Shown here: in pieces, positions 39,055 to 50,112 of the stretch
Position numbering within the stretch: the first letter of the stretch is position 1
Layout of the letters: each line of letters starts with the position of its first letter
Source of the DNA: Cricetomys ansorgei
Lineage: Eukaryota > Chordata > Mammalia > Rodentia > Nesomyidae
Assembly (NCBI GenBank): GCA_026225945.1
Contig: JAMJFZ010001133.1
Location: 14,056,001 to 14,120,000 of the forward strand
Length of the DNA stretch: 64,000 nt
Direction of reading: 5' to 3'
Position numbers and translations under genes: made by a program
The notes under the pieces: generated by a model
Database searches by the model: none
What the model saw: the letters and a program-made list of their open reading frames with translations, nothing else
Told to the model about the DNA's origin: nothing

Positions 39055-39225
39055 TTCCTGAGTTCTTACCATTTGTCAAGAACTTGGTAAACTGACTACA
39101 TTCCAGATCGAGGGCCTTACATAGGTTCTTATTTGATCCTTACCTCATTTGTTATCTTATTAGAGGAGCACAAATAGCTCTATTTACACAACAAACAGGT
39201 GTTGTGTCTTTGACTTTTCAGGAGA
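39055..39225 (-). mobile_element. Probable MIR remnant
   Basis: 'ttaccatttgtcaagaactt', 'tcttatttgatccttacctc' and 'caaatagctctatttacaca' follow the MIR order in reverse. Confidence 0.6.
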
Positions 39226-39473
39226 TCATCACTCTAAATTAGCTTTTAACAGCTTTCAGAGTGAAGAAAGGTAAGAGAAGCAGAGTCAGGCCTTCACTTA
39301 CTCAGTGCTAATTAAGAATTTGTTTGATGGTGGTAAATAGAATTTAAGCACAACCCTGGGGTGCGGTATGTGCTTGGTTCAGTGTCAAGTAGGAAGGAAG
39401 ACCAGATAAGGACAGGCTTTAGTTACACAATTTGCATATTACAATGAAGTGTAGGTTAAATTTTGTGTTTTTC

Positions 39474-39672
39474 ATTTTATTAATTTATTTAGTGTGTGCG
39501 CACACATGTGTGCATGCATATGAACACCTGCTTGAGCTGCAGGTATATGCATGTGTATGTCAGGATAACTCTGGAGAGCTAGTGTCTCCTACAGTGTATT
39601 CTGAGAGTTGAACTCAGGTCATCAGGCTTGCACAGCCAGTGTTGTTACCTACCTAAGCCATCTGTCCCTAAT
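39474..39672 (-). mobile_element. tRNA-headed rodent SINE (B2/B3 type)
   Basis: A GT-rich start, then 'ctgagagttgaactcaggtc', 'atcaggcttgcacagccagt' and 'acctacctaagccatctgtc'. Related to the copy at 26827-27031. Confidence 0.65.
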
Positions 39673-39675
39673 CTC

Positions 39676-40295
39676 TTTTATTGAGATGTAATTGGGATAT
39701 AGCTAAAATAACTTATTTTAAGTGCACAACTGATAAATGTAGTCAAATAAACTTTTTCTTATATAAGCTGCCACATGTAGCACCAGTGACCCATTTTCTA
39801 TTTCTATAATTTTGTCTCTCATTGATTGTCGCCTAAATGGGAAATATTTTCACTTGGTGACTGTATTCTCCACTCTGACGCTACATAATTATTTGGTTGT
39901 CTACTTACCTATTCATGGGTATCTGATTATTCGATGTTTGCTAAAATGAATAAAACTGCTGTAAACATTCACTCGCACATTCTACCATGGAGTTTTCATT
40001 TTGTTGGACCTATACCCAGGCTTAGGATAACTGAGTCATAAAGCAAGTGTATTTTTGACCTGCTAAGATTCTGAATAAGCAGTTTTCCAGGTGGACAGTT
40101 CTGTATACCTACCATCTGGTGTTTAGTGTTAGCACACTGGCAGGTATACAGCACTGTTTCATTGTGGTTAAAAACTGAATTTCTCAAATGAAAAGCATTT
40201 TTTACATCTTTTCACATGGTGGTTGGCCATTTATACACCAATTTCAGTGGTGTCTGAACTTTTTGCCCAATCCAAATACTGGTTTGTTTATTATC
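39676..40295 (-). mobile_element. Mammalian L1M 3' UTR and ORF2-end relic
   Basis: 'tcttttattgagatgtaatt', 'ttttaagtgcacaactgata', 'gaataaaactgctgtaaaca', 'ggcttaggataactgagtca' and 'aagcagttttccaggtggac' lie in the expected reverse order for an L1M 3' end. Confidence 0.82.
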
Positions 40296-40634
40296 TTTTA
40301 ATGATTGTTCTAGTTTGAACACAGAGTTTGACATATTTTATAATACACTAAGGACATCCAATATCCTGCAGCCCAAAGAGTTCTATTTACATTTGCTAAG
40401 TCTGAAATTATTGTTTCTTTCATTCTTTTGATATCATTATGTTGTTAGCATGAACAATAAATTAAACTAAAGGATGTGTACATAGTATTAGTTTTCTATA
40501 TAAGTTAAAATCATCTTTGAAATAATGAATTATCAACTATATAATACTCATTAATTTGTATATATCCAATTTTTATAAAATATGTGGCACCTTATGGCTA
40601 TTTCCTTTTTGCTCGGTCACTATTTTATTTGCAC

Positions 40635-40684
40635 ACATATGTACTTGTGTATGCACATATATACATAGATACACATATATACAC
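40635..40684. repeat. Imperfect CA/TA tract
   Basis: CACATATG/TACACATATA units over about 50 bases. Confidence 0.85.
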
Positions 40685-40769
40685 ATCATCTTCCTCATCT
40701 CCCCTTTTCATGAAGGATGGACATCCTAACCTTTTTCATGAAAGGCACTCTTCATCAAATTACTTGCCG

Positions 40770-40836
40770 TTTTAGTTCATGTGGCCATCTGTAAAATGTG
40801 GCAAATTCTGTGTGTACAAATTAACTAGAGAGATGA
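40770..40836 (+). mobile_element. Possible MIR fragment
   Basis: 'gtggccatctgtaaaatgtg' resembles the MIR core; the remainder is too diverged to be sure. Confidence 0.35.
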
Positions 40837-41539
40837 TTGTGAGCAGCTCACCATGGTCTAAGCTGAATGCCAGCTCTATGTTGTCCCTACAAGCCTTACT
40901 CTTCCCCGATACCTCTGTTAGGAAGATGCTGCAACCCACATCAAATAAACACTTCAGCAGACTGAAGGTTAGCATATCTTCCCTGTCAGAGAAGCACAAA
41001 TCATGCAGGTTTAACAGCCGGGAGTTTTCCATCTGACTTGGACAGTCTGGGATTTTGGTATCAGGAAAACAAACTGAAGAAACACTATAGTTCTTATAGG
41101 TTGTATTTGTGTAACTGGCACAGAGAACTGAGGCCATGGACTTCTGGAGGCAAATTTCCCAAGCCTAAGGACTCCTCAGGTAGGGCCCTTCATGCCTCAA
41201 TCATGCAGCACAGAACAATCTCCCATCAACCTGAGAAATCCAAGGGACAAAGTGCCAAGGGGCCTGCACAGGAAGATGGTGCAGCCTGAAGATCCAGAGC
41301 CTGACTTCCTTACTGACTTGTAAGATATACATTCTCCCTTCTCTCACTCATCTTTCTACCTTTACAACAACACTGCATCAACTTGGCATTTAGCCTTTTC
41401 AATTGCAATAAAATACTGCCATCTACAAAATTCACATTTGAGAACCTCTCAATTGAATTAGGGAAAAACAACAACAGCAGCAGCAACAACAACAAAGTAC
41501 GATATTTAAAATAAATTTACGGTTATTGGTTGGGCTACA

Positions 41540-42560
41540 TTTGTAGCAATCTTTGCAGACTTGGCCTGCAAGAAGTCTTAAAACCAAGGAGGGTAAATCA
41601 TCCAACCTAGTTATTTTCCAACATAGTCCCTTTGCTCTTTCATGGAAATTTTTATATCAACTTGTCAATCTCTACAAAAACCAATATAAAGCAACATTGT
41701 CATCAACACTACAAAATCCTCCAAGGTCTTTCGGCCTTGGTTATCAATTTAGAAAGATCCATGGGCAGAGCAGTGTTGTGCATTTATTGATTTTTGAGTT
41801 TTTATAAAATACATTGTAATTTTTATTGTATACTCTTTTACATATATTCAGAGGATATTCCTAAGTATTTTGGCTTTATTTTTGCTTTGATTCTTTGATA
41901 AGCAGTCTATCACAACAGTAGTTGAATATTGATCTTGTATCCTATTTTCTTGATTAGTAGTTTGTCACCTTGTTTGGCTATCTTGGTACTACCTCTCTAC
42001 ATGAACTAGCTGAGACCGCTGGTCAAATGTCCAATTTAAGTGCTGACGGATACAAAAATCCTTGCCTTGCTCTGGCTCTGCAGAAGTATTTAGCCTGTCT
42101 CCACTAAGCAAGGTGTTGGCTGTGGTTCCGTAGCTATCACTACAGTCAGGAAGCTCACTTTCAGTCCTAGTTCAAAAAGTGAGCACCAAGGCTCCACATT
42201 TTCCGGCATCTCTGAGAATGTTCACACACAGGTGTTGCCTTTGAGTCTGTGCATGTCAAGCATCACAGACGTAACAGTTTTGAATGTCACACCAACTCTG
42301 CATTTTTGAATAGAAGTTTTCTTGTGGAATTATTTTCATAGGGTGCTGGATATATGAGACCATGTATAGATTATGCGTATGTTTATGATGGGTCCTGGCA
42401 GGAAGTTTCATTTCTTAAAATGCCTTTGATGCTGGCGTAAAGGGTAAGAGTCTCTTGAGTTGGGAAGCACTCTGCATTTCCAGAATATTTGGAGTATAAA
42501 ATTGATACTTTTACTCCTTAAATATTTAAATATTTTAATGCACACTCTGTTCTTTAGCAA
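41540..42560 (-). mobile_element. L1 ORF2 relic
   Basis: 'tttttatatcaacttgtcaa', 'ttcctaagtattttggcttt', 'ttgatcttgtatcctatttt' and 'gatacaaaaatccttgcctt' follow L1 ORF2 in reverse. The sequence is badly decayed and has no intact frame. Confidence 0.7.
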
Positions 42561-43627
42561 GTGAAGTTCACCGCTTTTCTTCCATTATGCTACAAATACA
42601 GAAGTTAAGATAAAAGAATAAAGGTATAATTTATTTCATTCAAAAAGGAAAAAATCATAAAAGCAGCTCCTGCTTACAGATATACAGATGAGTGTTGTAA
42701 ACCCCTATCAGCACTAAGCAATAAGTAAATTACTCCTCAGCACTTGAGTCACGAAAACATGCACGGGTAACTAATATAAGCACGAAGAGGTCATGATACA
42801 ATCTTGATCTTGCCTACATTTGCTACTTATAATGAGGAAGGTGGGGCACTACCTGTCTTTACAGTATGAACCAGGCCACTTACCTTCCATAATTTTAACC
42901 TGTGCCTGAATGGCTCTGAGTCTCTCTCCTGAAAGAAATGCTCTGTAGTCACACACAACTCATGACACCACTGGAGCTTTTATGTGATTATTTTGCACTT
43001 AGCTATATCCTGCCTAGGATATCTTTGAATGGGTTAATTTTTTTTCAGGTTAATTCCAAACTTCTCAATTCTAAGTAAGTTGGACAGAAGAAATATGTGT
43101 GAAAACATTTCTCTCCATGCTAAAACTAACAAGTAAGTCATGCTTTGTAAGTCTTCATTGAGGCTATGATTTTTCAATGTAGTGTAGCTAACAAGTGCTG
43201 AGACCTTCAGGGTTACCTGTATGTGTACTGTGTTATATTAATAGTTGATAAACAACAAAACCTTTTTCTTAATCTTTTCCCAGATGAGGCAGTGGAGTGG
43301 TGTGTTATAAAGTAGTAATGATGGCTTTTTTGGGGGGATGGTAATGCTAGCTTTTTAATAGTATGTATAACTGAGGAAAATCACCTTTGTGCTCTATATC
43401 AACACATGAAATACTCAACTTAGAACTAGGTTATTGTGTTTCCCTGGTGTCTGGAGGAAAGCTCAGCTCCTTGGTCTAGACTGAGGGTGGTTAAAACAGA
43501 AGTGCATTTAAACATTTAAACTTTTTCTTTAAAAAGTTAAAATATCTAAATACAAATGCATCTGGAGAAATATTTTAAATATGATTAAAATATATAGATA
43601 TAAATATTTCAAATAAGATTAAAGATT

Positions 43628-44012
43628 ACTGTGGTTTGAGCATATTTCTTGAAGTTTATGAGCTTGAATCTTAACCTCAATGCAAGTGTTAAAAGAGGGA
43701 CCTTTAAGAGGTTAATAGGTCATCAGGGCTGTGGCCTCATGAATGGATTAGTGTTTTTGCAAGAGTAGGTTCGTTACAAAAACAAGTCCAACCCCTCTTG
43801 TTCTTCCTCATCCTGTCTTTACATTTTACCCTTGGGAGCATGTGGCAAAAATACCCTTGCCAGATGCTGGTTACTTGATCTTGGACTTGCTAGCCCTGAG
43901 CTGGTTACTTGATCTTGGACTTGCTAGCCCTGAGAACCATGGGACAATATATTTCTGCTTATACACTAGCCAGCTCCCAGTATTCTGTTATAACAACATA
44001 AAGCATATTAAC
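43628..44012 (+). mobile_element. MaLR-type (MLT1/MST-like) solitary LTR
   Basis: 'tgtggtttgagcatatttct', 'gtgttaaaagagggaccttt', 'taagaggttaataggtcatc', 'cctcatgaatggattagtgt' and 'tgatcttggacttgctagcc' are in the order of an ERVL-MaLR LTR. It contains a 34-bp tandem duplication near its 3' end. Confidence 0.72.
43867..43934 (+). repeat. Perfect 34-bp tandem duplication
   Basis: Two identical head-to-tail 34-bp copies (43867-43900 and 43901-43934), each beginning ctggttacttgatcttggac and ending ctagccctgag. Confidence 0.97.
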
Positions 44013-44375
44013 ACAAGTAAATGTGAAATGTATTTCCCTAGTATGTAAAATTTAATCTTTATTAAATGAGACTTACTTCAGCTTTGAAAGAACATACTTT
44101 GTCATCATTGTCTAATACGTACAAGTAAAAACTATTGTTAAGTTTTATAAAGCACAAGACAGTTTTTACTCATTTATTTACACAACTCAGCAGTTAATAA
44201 TTTATTACAAAAATAAAATAATAAAATAGCTTTTTTTAAAAAGGTCTTATTATGTCTCCAAATGAAACAATACAGAGAAGAACTTTTGTTTTCAAGTTTC
44301 CAGAGATTTGTGGCTAAAAACTAAACTAAAACATCAGCTCTAAGGAAATGGTTTCAAAGTTTAGTTTTAGAAATT

Positions 44376-44432
44376 GCTGGTGGTGGTGGTGGTGTGTGTG
44401 TTTGTGTGTGTGTGCGTGCGCGCATGTATGCG
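44376..44432 (+). repeat. (GGT)n(GT)n(GC)n tract
   Basis: GGT units pass into GT and then into alternating GTGCGTGCGCGC, a purine-pyrimidine alternation able to adopt Z-DNA. Confidence 0.92.
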
Positions 44433-46461
44433 TCTGTTGGAGAAACAAACTCAAACAAAACCTTCACAGTTTAAATGTTAAATGGCATTCAAACAGGGGC
44501 CACCTAATTATTAAGGAATTATACTTGGATCAAGTTCCTCATCTTAAGATCCTAAAGTTTATCTTTTATCCTTTATAAAATGAAAACTGGAACCCTGTGA
44601 GCCCAGGTTATACTAGCACTGATCAAAAACATAAACATCCTGTATTTTTACAGTGAATTCATTAATTGTATCTGATAGTCCTTATTTATATATGATATTC
44701 TCTTCAAAAGGGTGATAGAACTTTAGTTAGGAAAAAGATTAATCTAGTTCAAAAGATTACTCACATCCCATATTTTAAAAATGTCTTTCTTATATGCCTC
44801 CTTTTCAATTATATTTTGATAATTTAAATTCCAATCATTATTGCCAAGATATTATAGATAATTTTATATCCTATTAACCTTGCTTTGTTTTAATAATGAT
44901 TCTTTGTTAGATTCCTTTACATGATCCACTGTATAGATCCAAGGCTGTCTTGGGTATGTTTTAGTTCAGCTGCATATTTATCAGCTTGCTTTTCCTGTTA
45001 ATTGGAGACAAATCACATATGCTTTCTCAGGTTCTGATCGATGGATCTATATTCATGGTGTAGAAGGAAGAGAAACAGAATAATTTCCACTTGGAGGTGT
45101 TCATTTCCATTTCCATACAAGGAAAACTAAATGGATAGTCCAACAGCCAAGCTAAGTGAGAGTTAGGAACAATGTTCTGTGTCCATGCAAATGAGGTAAC
45201 ACATGTGAAGTATTGAGTTTGTATGTAGCACACAACACTCACAGTAGCAGAAAAACAGATGTGCAATTTACTTTAAAACTGAATGTTCACCTACAAACTG
45301 GATTTTGGAAACCAGAATTAACATTTTAAATTTGCACAAGAAAAATATCTAAATTGAAAAATGACTCAAATTACAGATGGGAACCAGACAATTCTGAATA
45401 TGCATAATATGTAACAACACAAATGGAGGTTTTTGTCCTAAGTGCAGCTCTTATAATTGTCACATGTATTATTCTCAACTTTCAGAGAAACAATGCTACC
45501 ACATTCTGGATTATTCTTTAAAATAATGTCAGGGTATGATTATGTTAAGAGCTTAGAGTAATAATCATTTTCTGGTGGAAGAGCTGATATTTGAACTTGG
45601 CACAAATAACACATGTGTACCATATCTGACTAGGCACTGTGAGAGCAGCCATAAGAAACACTTTGCCAGTGAGCGAGTCCTAGCACTAAACCATGGTGAA
45701 CCAAGGCGAAGAGGAAGGACTGGGAAGCAGGGGAAAAGAGTTTACTGGCTCAGTAAAGAGACAAGGGAGTATGCTCAAGCTTCCTTCCCATCTACCTCAG
45801 ACTGTGGTGGGTGGCGGGAGACACTAGACTATAAATACAGACCCTACTACAGGCTCACCTACACCATTCCACAAGCTCTGAGGCTTCCTTAATCATTTCT
45901 CTCCTGTTTTTCCAACACTGGCTATTTTAACAGTCTACTCATTTCTTCATAAATACTCCTAATTTCTAACAAACACCAGAGTGCTATTCCAGGTTACAGA
46001 GATGTAGTGCTCTATAAGACAGCGAATAAAAACTTCCATTTTAATGAAAAAAAAATCAAGGTGGAGAGCTGTACACTGGTGACAAAGACGATAACTGGAG
46101 AAGATAATATGCAGTGGGGTTCATAGAAATGTCTATGATAGGGTAGCATCTAAGCTAACGTCAGAAGACATAGAGAGGCAAACATGTGGAGATGTCAGAG
46201 GAGAGATGGGTCCCACGTACTGGAAGCTTACCTTTTGAGTTTCCACTCACCTAAAAGCCTTCCAGCTTGTTTTCTGAACAGCTTAAGATCCAAGTCCTTT
46301 GATACCTATTAAACCTTTGCAACTGGGCATTTCACAGGTTCAGTGTAACCCAGAGCAAAAGCAGCTTTCATCAAACCCATAACCCTCCTACACTGTTCTT
46401 CCTGGGCAAGCTGAATCTCTATCACATGGCACCCATTTATCAAAGCCAGAAACCAGGCTGT

Positions 46462-46463
<2 letters not shown>

Positions 46464-46492
<29 letters not shown>
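46464..46492 (-). repeat. Poly(T) homopolymer, about 29 bases
   Basis: A pure T run. On the minus strand it could be a retroelement A-tail, but no recognisable body is attached. Confidence 0.9.
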
Positions 46493-46494
<2 letters not shown>

Positions 46495-46860
46495 TTCTCT
46501 CTTTCATATTAGTCTTGTTTATCCAATTTTCAAATGATACTTTCTAATGTGTCCATGTCTTCCATCTTCACAGCTACATTAGCCTCAAAAAGATGACTGA
46601 AGCCTCACATGGTACTCTGGTTCCATGCTGACCCCTTGATTCTGTGCATCACACTGCGTACCAGGCCTCAGCCCCAGAGATGACTTCCCAAGACCCAGAG
46701 TATCAAAAGTTCTCTCATGACAGGACCCTGCATTGCTGGAGTCTGTTCCACCAGACCCAGTAGCCATGGGATGACTGGAAAGACTTCCTCAGCAGCATAC
46801 CTTGTTACCTCTGTACTCCAGGCCTTTGCACTATACCACACCCACTGTCTACAAGTTCTT

Positions 46861-47076
46861 GTTTGTTTTTTTAAGACAAAGTCTTGTGTATTCTAGACTA
46901 GCCTCACTGTACGGCTGAGCATCACTTTGAACTGCTAATCCTCTTATCTTCTCCTCTCAAGATATGTTATTACAAGCATGTTACACCGTACCTAGTTTCT
47001 GTGCTGCTAGGGTTCAAACACTAGGTTTCTTGAATGCTAGGCAAGAAGGCTCTACTGAGCTCCATCTCCAGTCCTG
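46861..47076 (-). mobile_element. B4-type (ID+B1 fused) SINE
   Basis: A B1-like part ('agtcttgtgtattctagact', 'ttattacaagcatgttacac') is followed by an ID-like head in reverse ('tgctagggttcaaacactag', 'tgaatgctaggcaagaaggc', 'ctactgagctccatctccag'). Confidence 0.78.
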
Positions 47077-47631
47077 ATTTCTAGAGATTTATTCTCCCCC
47101 AGTCTGGATGTCTTTTAACTGTGTCTCAGGTCAAATTTAAGATGGCATTCCCTTTCCACTGGCATAGTTCCTTAAACCTTAAACAGCTGTCAGGATAAAA
47201 GCCATTTTAGAATAAAGACTTGAAGCTATGTAGCTTAACTTACAATAGCAGATATTTACCTCATTCATGTTCTATATTTTTAAATGATCAATATTTTCAT
47301 TCTGAAAACTATCTCTATAGTTGTCAATATTAAGATTCTCTTCAACTAGGATCATAATATTACTTCCTCTATGTATCAAAGCTTGTTCAGAGCAGTATGT
47401 TTTTGGTGAGAGTTTCTAATTTAATTGTTTAAAAAAAATTAGTATTTTCTTTGTTTTTCAATTCCTCTCAATATAAAGCAAACCCTAAACTACTACTGAA
47501 AAATGAAACTTTCAGAAGCTTTACACCTTTGATAATTAGCAAATTTTCTAGGATCATTCTTTTCTACTAATAAATTAAAGTACTAAAAGCTCAGCTCCCT
47601 TAGCTCTTACATGTGTTATTGACAGTAAAAT

Positions 47632-47799
47632 CTTTTTTTTTTTCAGTTTTGATGAATGCAGAGATGAGAAGAGGACATCAGAACCCCTATAACAGGAGTT
47701 ACAGATGTTTGTGAGCCATCGTGTGAGTGCTGGGAACTGAACGAGGACCTCTGGAGGATCAGCCAGTGCTCTTAATTAACCCCTGAGCCATCTCTCTTT
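47632..47799 (-). mobile_element. B3-type SINE
   Basis: 'gaagaggacatcagaacccc', 'gtgagtgctgggaactgaac', 'gaggacctctggaggatcag' and 'aacccctgagccatctctct' form B3 in reverse. Confidence 0.92.
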
Positions 47800-48246
47800 T
47801 CATACTACTAAGTCTTATAATTTCCCTCATGTTTTTACACTGCAGTAGGCATAAAATTTATCTTAAGTCTCAGAAATGTATTATGATGAAAGCATTTGTT
47901 AATTAATATAAAAAAGGAATGTAAAATGAGATATTATATCAACAGAGATAGTCTCTCAGGATGCAGTGCAGTAATGGAAGTAGAGAAATACTAAAATCTG
48001 AGTCACTGATGCCAAACTCCTTTTGAAGGGTCATTATCTCTTGAAGAAAAATGCAAGTTCTTATATTGTAAGCATCACTGTAAAGGGTTTTTCTTTTTCA
48101 AAAGGTGTGCAGGTGCTGTTTCCTGCTGTTTGGGTCAGGGCTCTCAAAAGCTGCTGTTACTTTTTCATTGGTAACTTGACTTTGGTTCTCTGTTCCCAGC
48201 TGAAAGACTTATAACTTGTAACTGTTTAAAACTTCATTTAGCTCAA

Positions 48247-48261
48247 AGGGTTAGGGTTAGG
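48247..48261 (+). repeat. Two telomere-like GGGTTA units
   Basis: agggttagggttagg lies directly beside the GGGAA array. With two units only, it is not evidence of a true interstitial telomere block. Confidence 0.85.
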
Positions 48262-48350
48262 AAGGGGGAAGGGAAGGGAAGGGAAGGGAAGGGAAGGGAA
48301 GGGAAGGGAAGGGAAGGGAAGAGAAGGGAAGGGAAGGGAAGGGAAGGAAA
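48262..48350 (+). repeat. (GGGAA)n purine array
   Basis: About 16 GGGAA units with one GAGAA variant, degrading into GGAAA. Every unit supplies a GGG run, so the plus strand fits a G-quadruplex pattern along its length. Confidence 0.97.
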
Positions 48351-49337
48351 AGGAAGAGAGGAAAAGGATCATCTAAGCCTGGGGAACTAAACTAACTCTT
48401 TCCCTATCATCGACTTTTCTCTTTCCCTGTCTCTTCCAAATGTCATTTCAAACAGACACCCTCTTTCTTATGTATCTCCCTCCAAGCTGTTCCCGGAAGT
48501 CCAAGAGGCATGTACACATAAAGGGGCAGGGGGCAGCTTTACAGTATGACAAGCTTCTTTGGCAAAGTGTTTCTTTACACATCACTCCTTTATTAATCTA
48601 CATAAAGCTTGTTGCCCAAAAAAGCAGACACCATACCAAATATTTAATTATTATTTCCCCCAGAATGCACTATATCACACAGAAAATTCCACTTGGAATT
48701 GTTGTATGCCTTGGGTTGATAGAAGCTATACATATCAAGGGTGTCAGTTCTAGCAACCTTACTGGACTACCCATAAAACACTGAAAAATCATAGTAAACA
48801 ACCACTTACAAAGTGATAAATTCAACAATGGTTCCAAAGAAAATCTCACCTATGACATCATTAACAATGGTAACAAGACACTCCTAACTAAGAATGTTAC
48901 ACTTTCTGTACTGAACATCTCTTATACTTCCAGGCCGGTACAAATTGCATGATAGGATCAGACAGAGACACTTCATGTGAACTGAGGAGGGGCTCACGTG
49001 TAAACACTGAGCTTAGCCTGAAAACAGATGGGGTGGCAGATGGGACTCCAGACTGGGTTCACTTGACCCATCTAACACAACTCTCTACTCAGTAAGATGT
49101 GGCTCCAATCTCAGGAAACATTATAAATCTGTATCATTATTTCACATACGCTTTGTCTCCAAAAACTAAATACTTAACATCTAAAATTTGTTAATTTAAA
49201 ATCTAAGTACTTACATTCTAAATTATTAATTCAATGCTATTTTCCTACAATTTTTAGAACAGATGGTATGAAAGAGCAGTTGCCCAGTGGAATCAAATGC
49301 ACACTGCCTAGTTGCCTAAAAATATAAAATTAATTAC

Positions 49338-49402
49338 CTTCCTTCATTGATGAGTTCAATAAATGCAAGGCCTGCATTCTTCTGGATAGAATTTTGCCAT
49401 TC
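49338..49402 (-). CDS. Nbea: Nbea internal exon, second in the window
   Basis: A 65-bp exon that begins in phase 0 and encodes EWQNSIQKNAGLAFIELINE followed by G and the first two bases of an Arg codon. The acceptor is atccttttag|GAA and the donor is GGAAG|gtaatt, so it ends in phase 2; the split AG+A codon restores the Arg of the family motif INEGRLL. It joins the preceding exon (CSQ|EWQ) and the following one (GR|LLCHAMK) without a frame break. It is small and lies between introns of 9.95 kb and 17.1 kb. The segment belongs to the helical conserved region upstream of the PH domain in neurobeachin-type BEACH proteins. No catalytic residue is expected. The donor has a T at +5 and A at +4, a little weaker than the other four donors. 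Confidence 0.95.
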
Positions 49403-49561
49403 CTAAAAGGATAAACCAAAGCAAATGTAAGAAAAATGAACATGCAAGTGAAACAGCCACTAGCCTAGGACCACATTGACACTGCTAGGAACCTCCACAA
49501 CACTATGTTTTCAAACGTCTTTATAATGTTTTATAACAAGCATCATTTCAGCAGAAGGAAA

Positions 49562-49585
49562 AGTTTCTTTTTTTTTTTTTTTTTA
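49562..49585 (-). repeat. Poly(T) tract
   Basis: A run of about 20 T between unique sequences, about 160 bp upstream (in gene sense) of the EWQNSIQ exon acceptor. Confidence 0.85.
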
Positions 49586-49814
49586 AATGACCCTGATTCA
49601 CAGTTTTGAAGCTGGCTTCTGGATCTCAGAAAACTGAAGTTTGATGGACAGTAAGATAGTAGGTAAGGCGGCTGTTTAGCATCAAGATTCCTTCCAGGAA
49701 AATACGAATGGCCAGCAGAGGCCTGAGGCTAGGCACAAGGAAGAGGTATTTTATATTACTGAAAACTTTAGACAATAATATAGAGTTTTCATCATAACTG
49801 AAGCAAAATTAGAA

Positions 49815-50112
49815 GTGCTAACATGCACCTGTGCCTTTATATACCTATTCCTTTATGTATCTATACACCTGTGCATCTATACCACCATGCATTCTAAACT
49901 TCTATGGATCTATAACTCTTTGTATCTATTCCTCTATGTATGCAGACCTCTATGCATCTATACCACTATACATCTATACCTTTATGCATCTATACTTTTA
50001 TGAATCTATACCTCTATGTATCTATTATCTTTACACATAACTTCATACATACCTTTATACATCTATACAGTTAGGGAATCTATACATTTCTGCATCTGTG
50101 CCTTTACACAAT
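49815..50112 (+). repeat. Degenerate ~16-bp tandem array (CTATACCTTTATGCAT-like)
   Basis: Around 18 diverged units of the form CTATACCTCTATGCAT/CTATTCCTTTATGTAT. Open frames across it are a by-product of the repeat. Confidence 0.88.

Larger units (their letters stand above)
32278..49337 (-). other. Nbea: Nbea intron, 17.06 kb
   Basis: Intron with phase 2 borders. It is the most repeat-dense part of the window: B2/B3-type SINEs, three B1s, composite tRNA-headed repeats, L1M-type 3' ends on the minus strand, an L1 ORF2 relic, a MaLR-type LTR and simple repeats, listed separately. Unnamed unique stretches are 32280-33480, 35520-36500, 37940-39050, 40300-41530, 42600-43620, 44440-46450, 47080-47630 and 48360-49330. 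None has a convincing exon. Confidence 0.9.

Noticed and set aside
40772..41137. 121-codon minus frame with 85- and 83-codon plus frames overlapping
   Set aside because: No known family, mixed strands, and part of it looks like a MIR fragment. A decayed processed pseudogene is possible but I cannot identify a parent.
45575..45892. 105-codon plus-strand frame
   Set aside because: No recognisable motif; antisense to Nbea intron; length is within what chance gives in 64 kb.
48247..48261. Interstitial telomere sequence
   Set aside because: Only two GGGTTA units; better seen as a variant edge of the GGGAA array.
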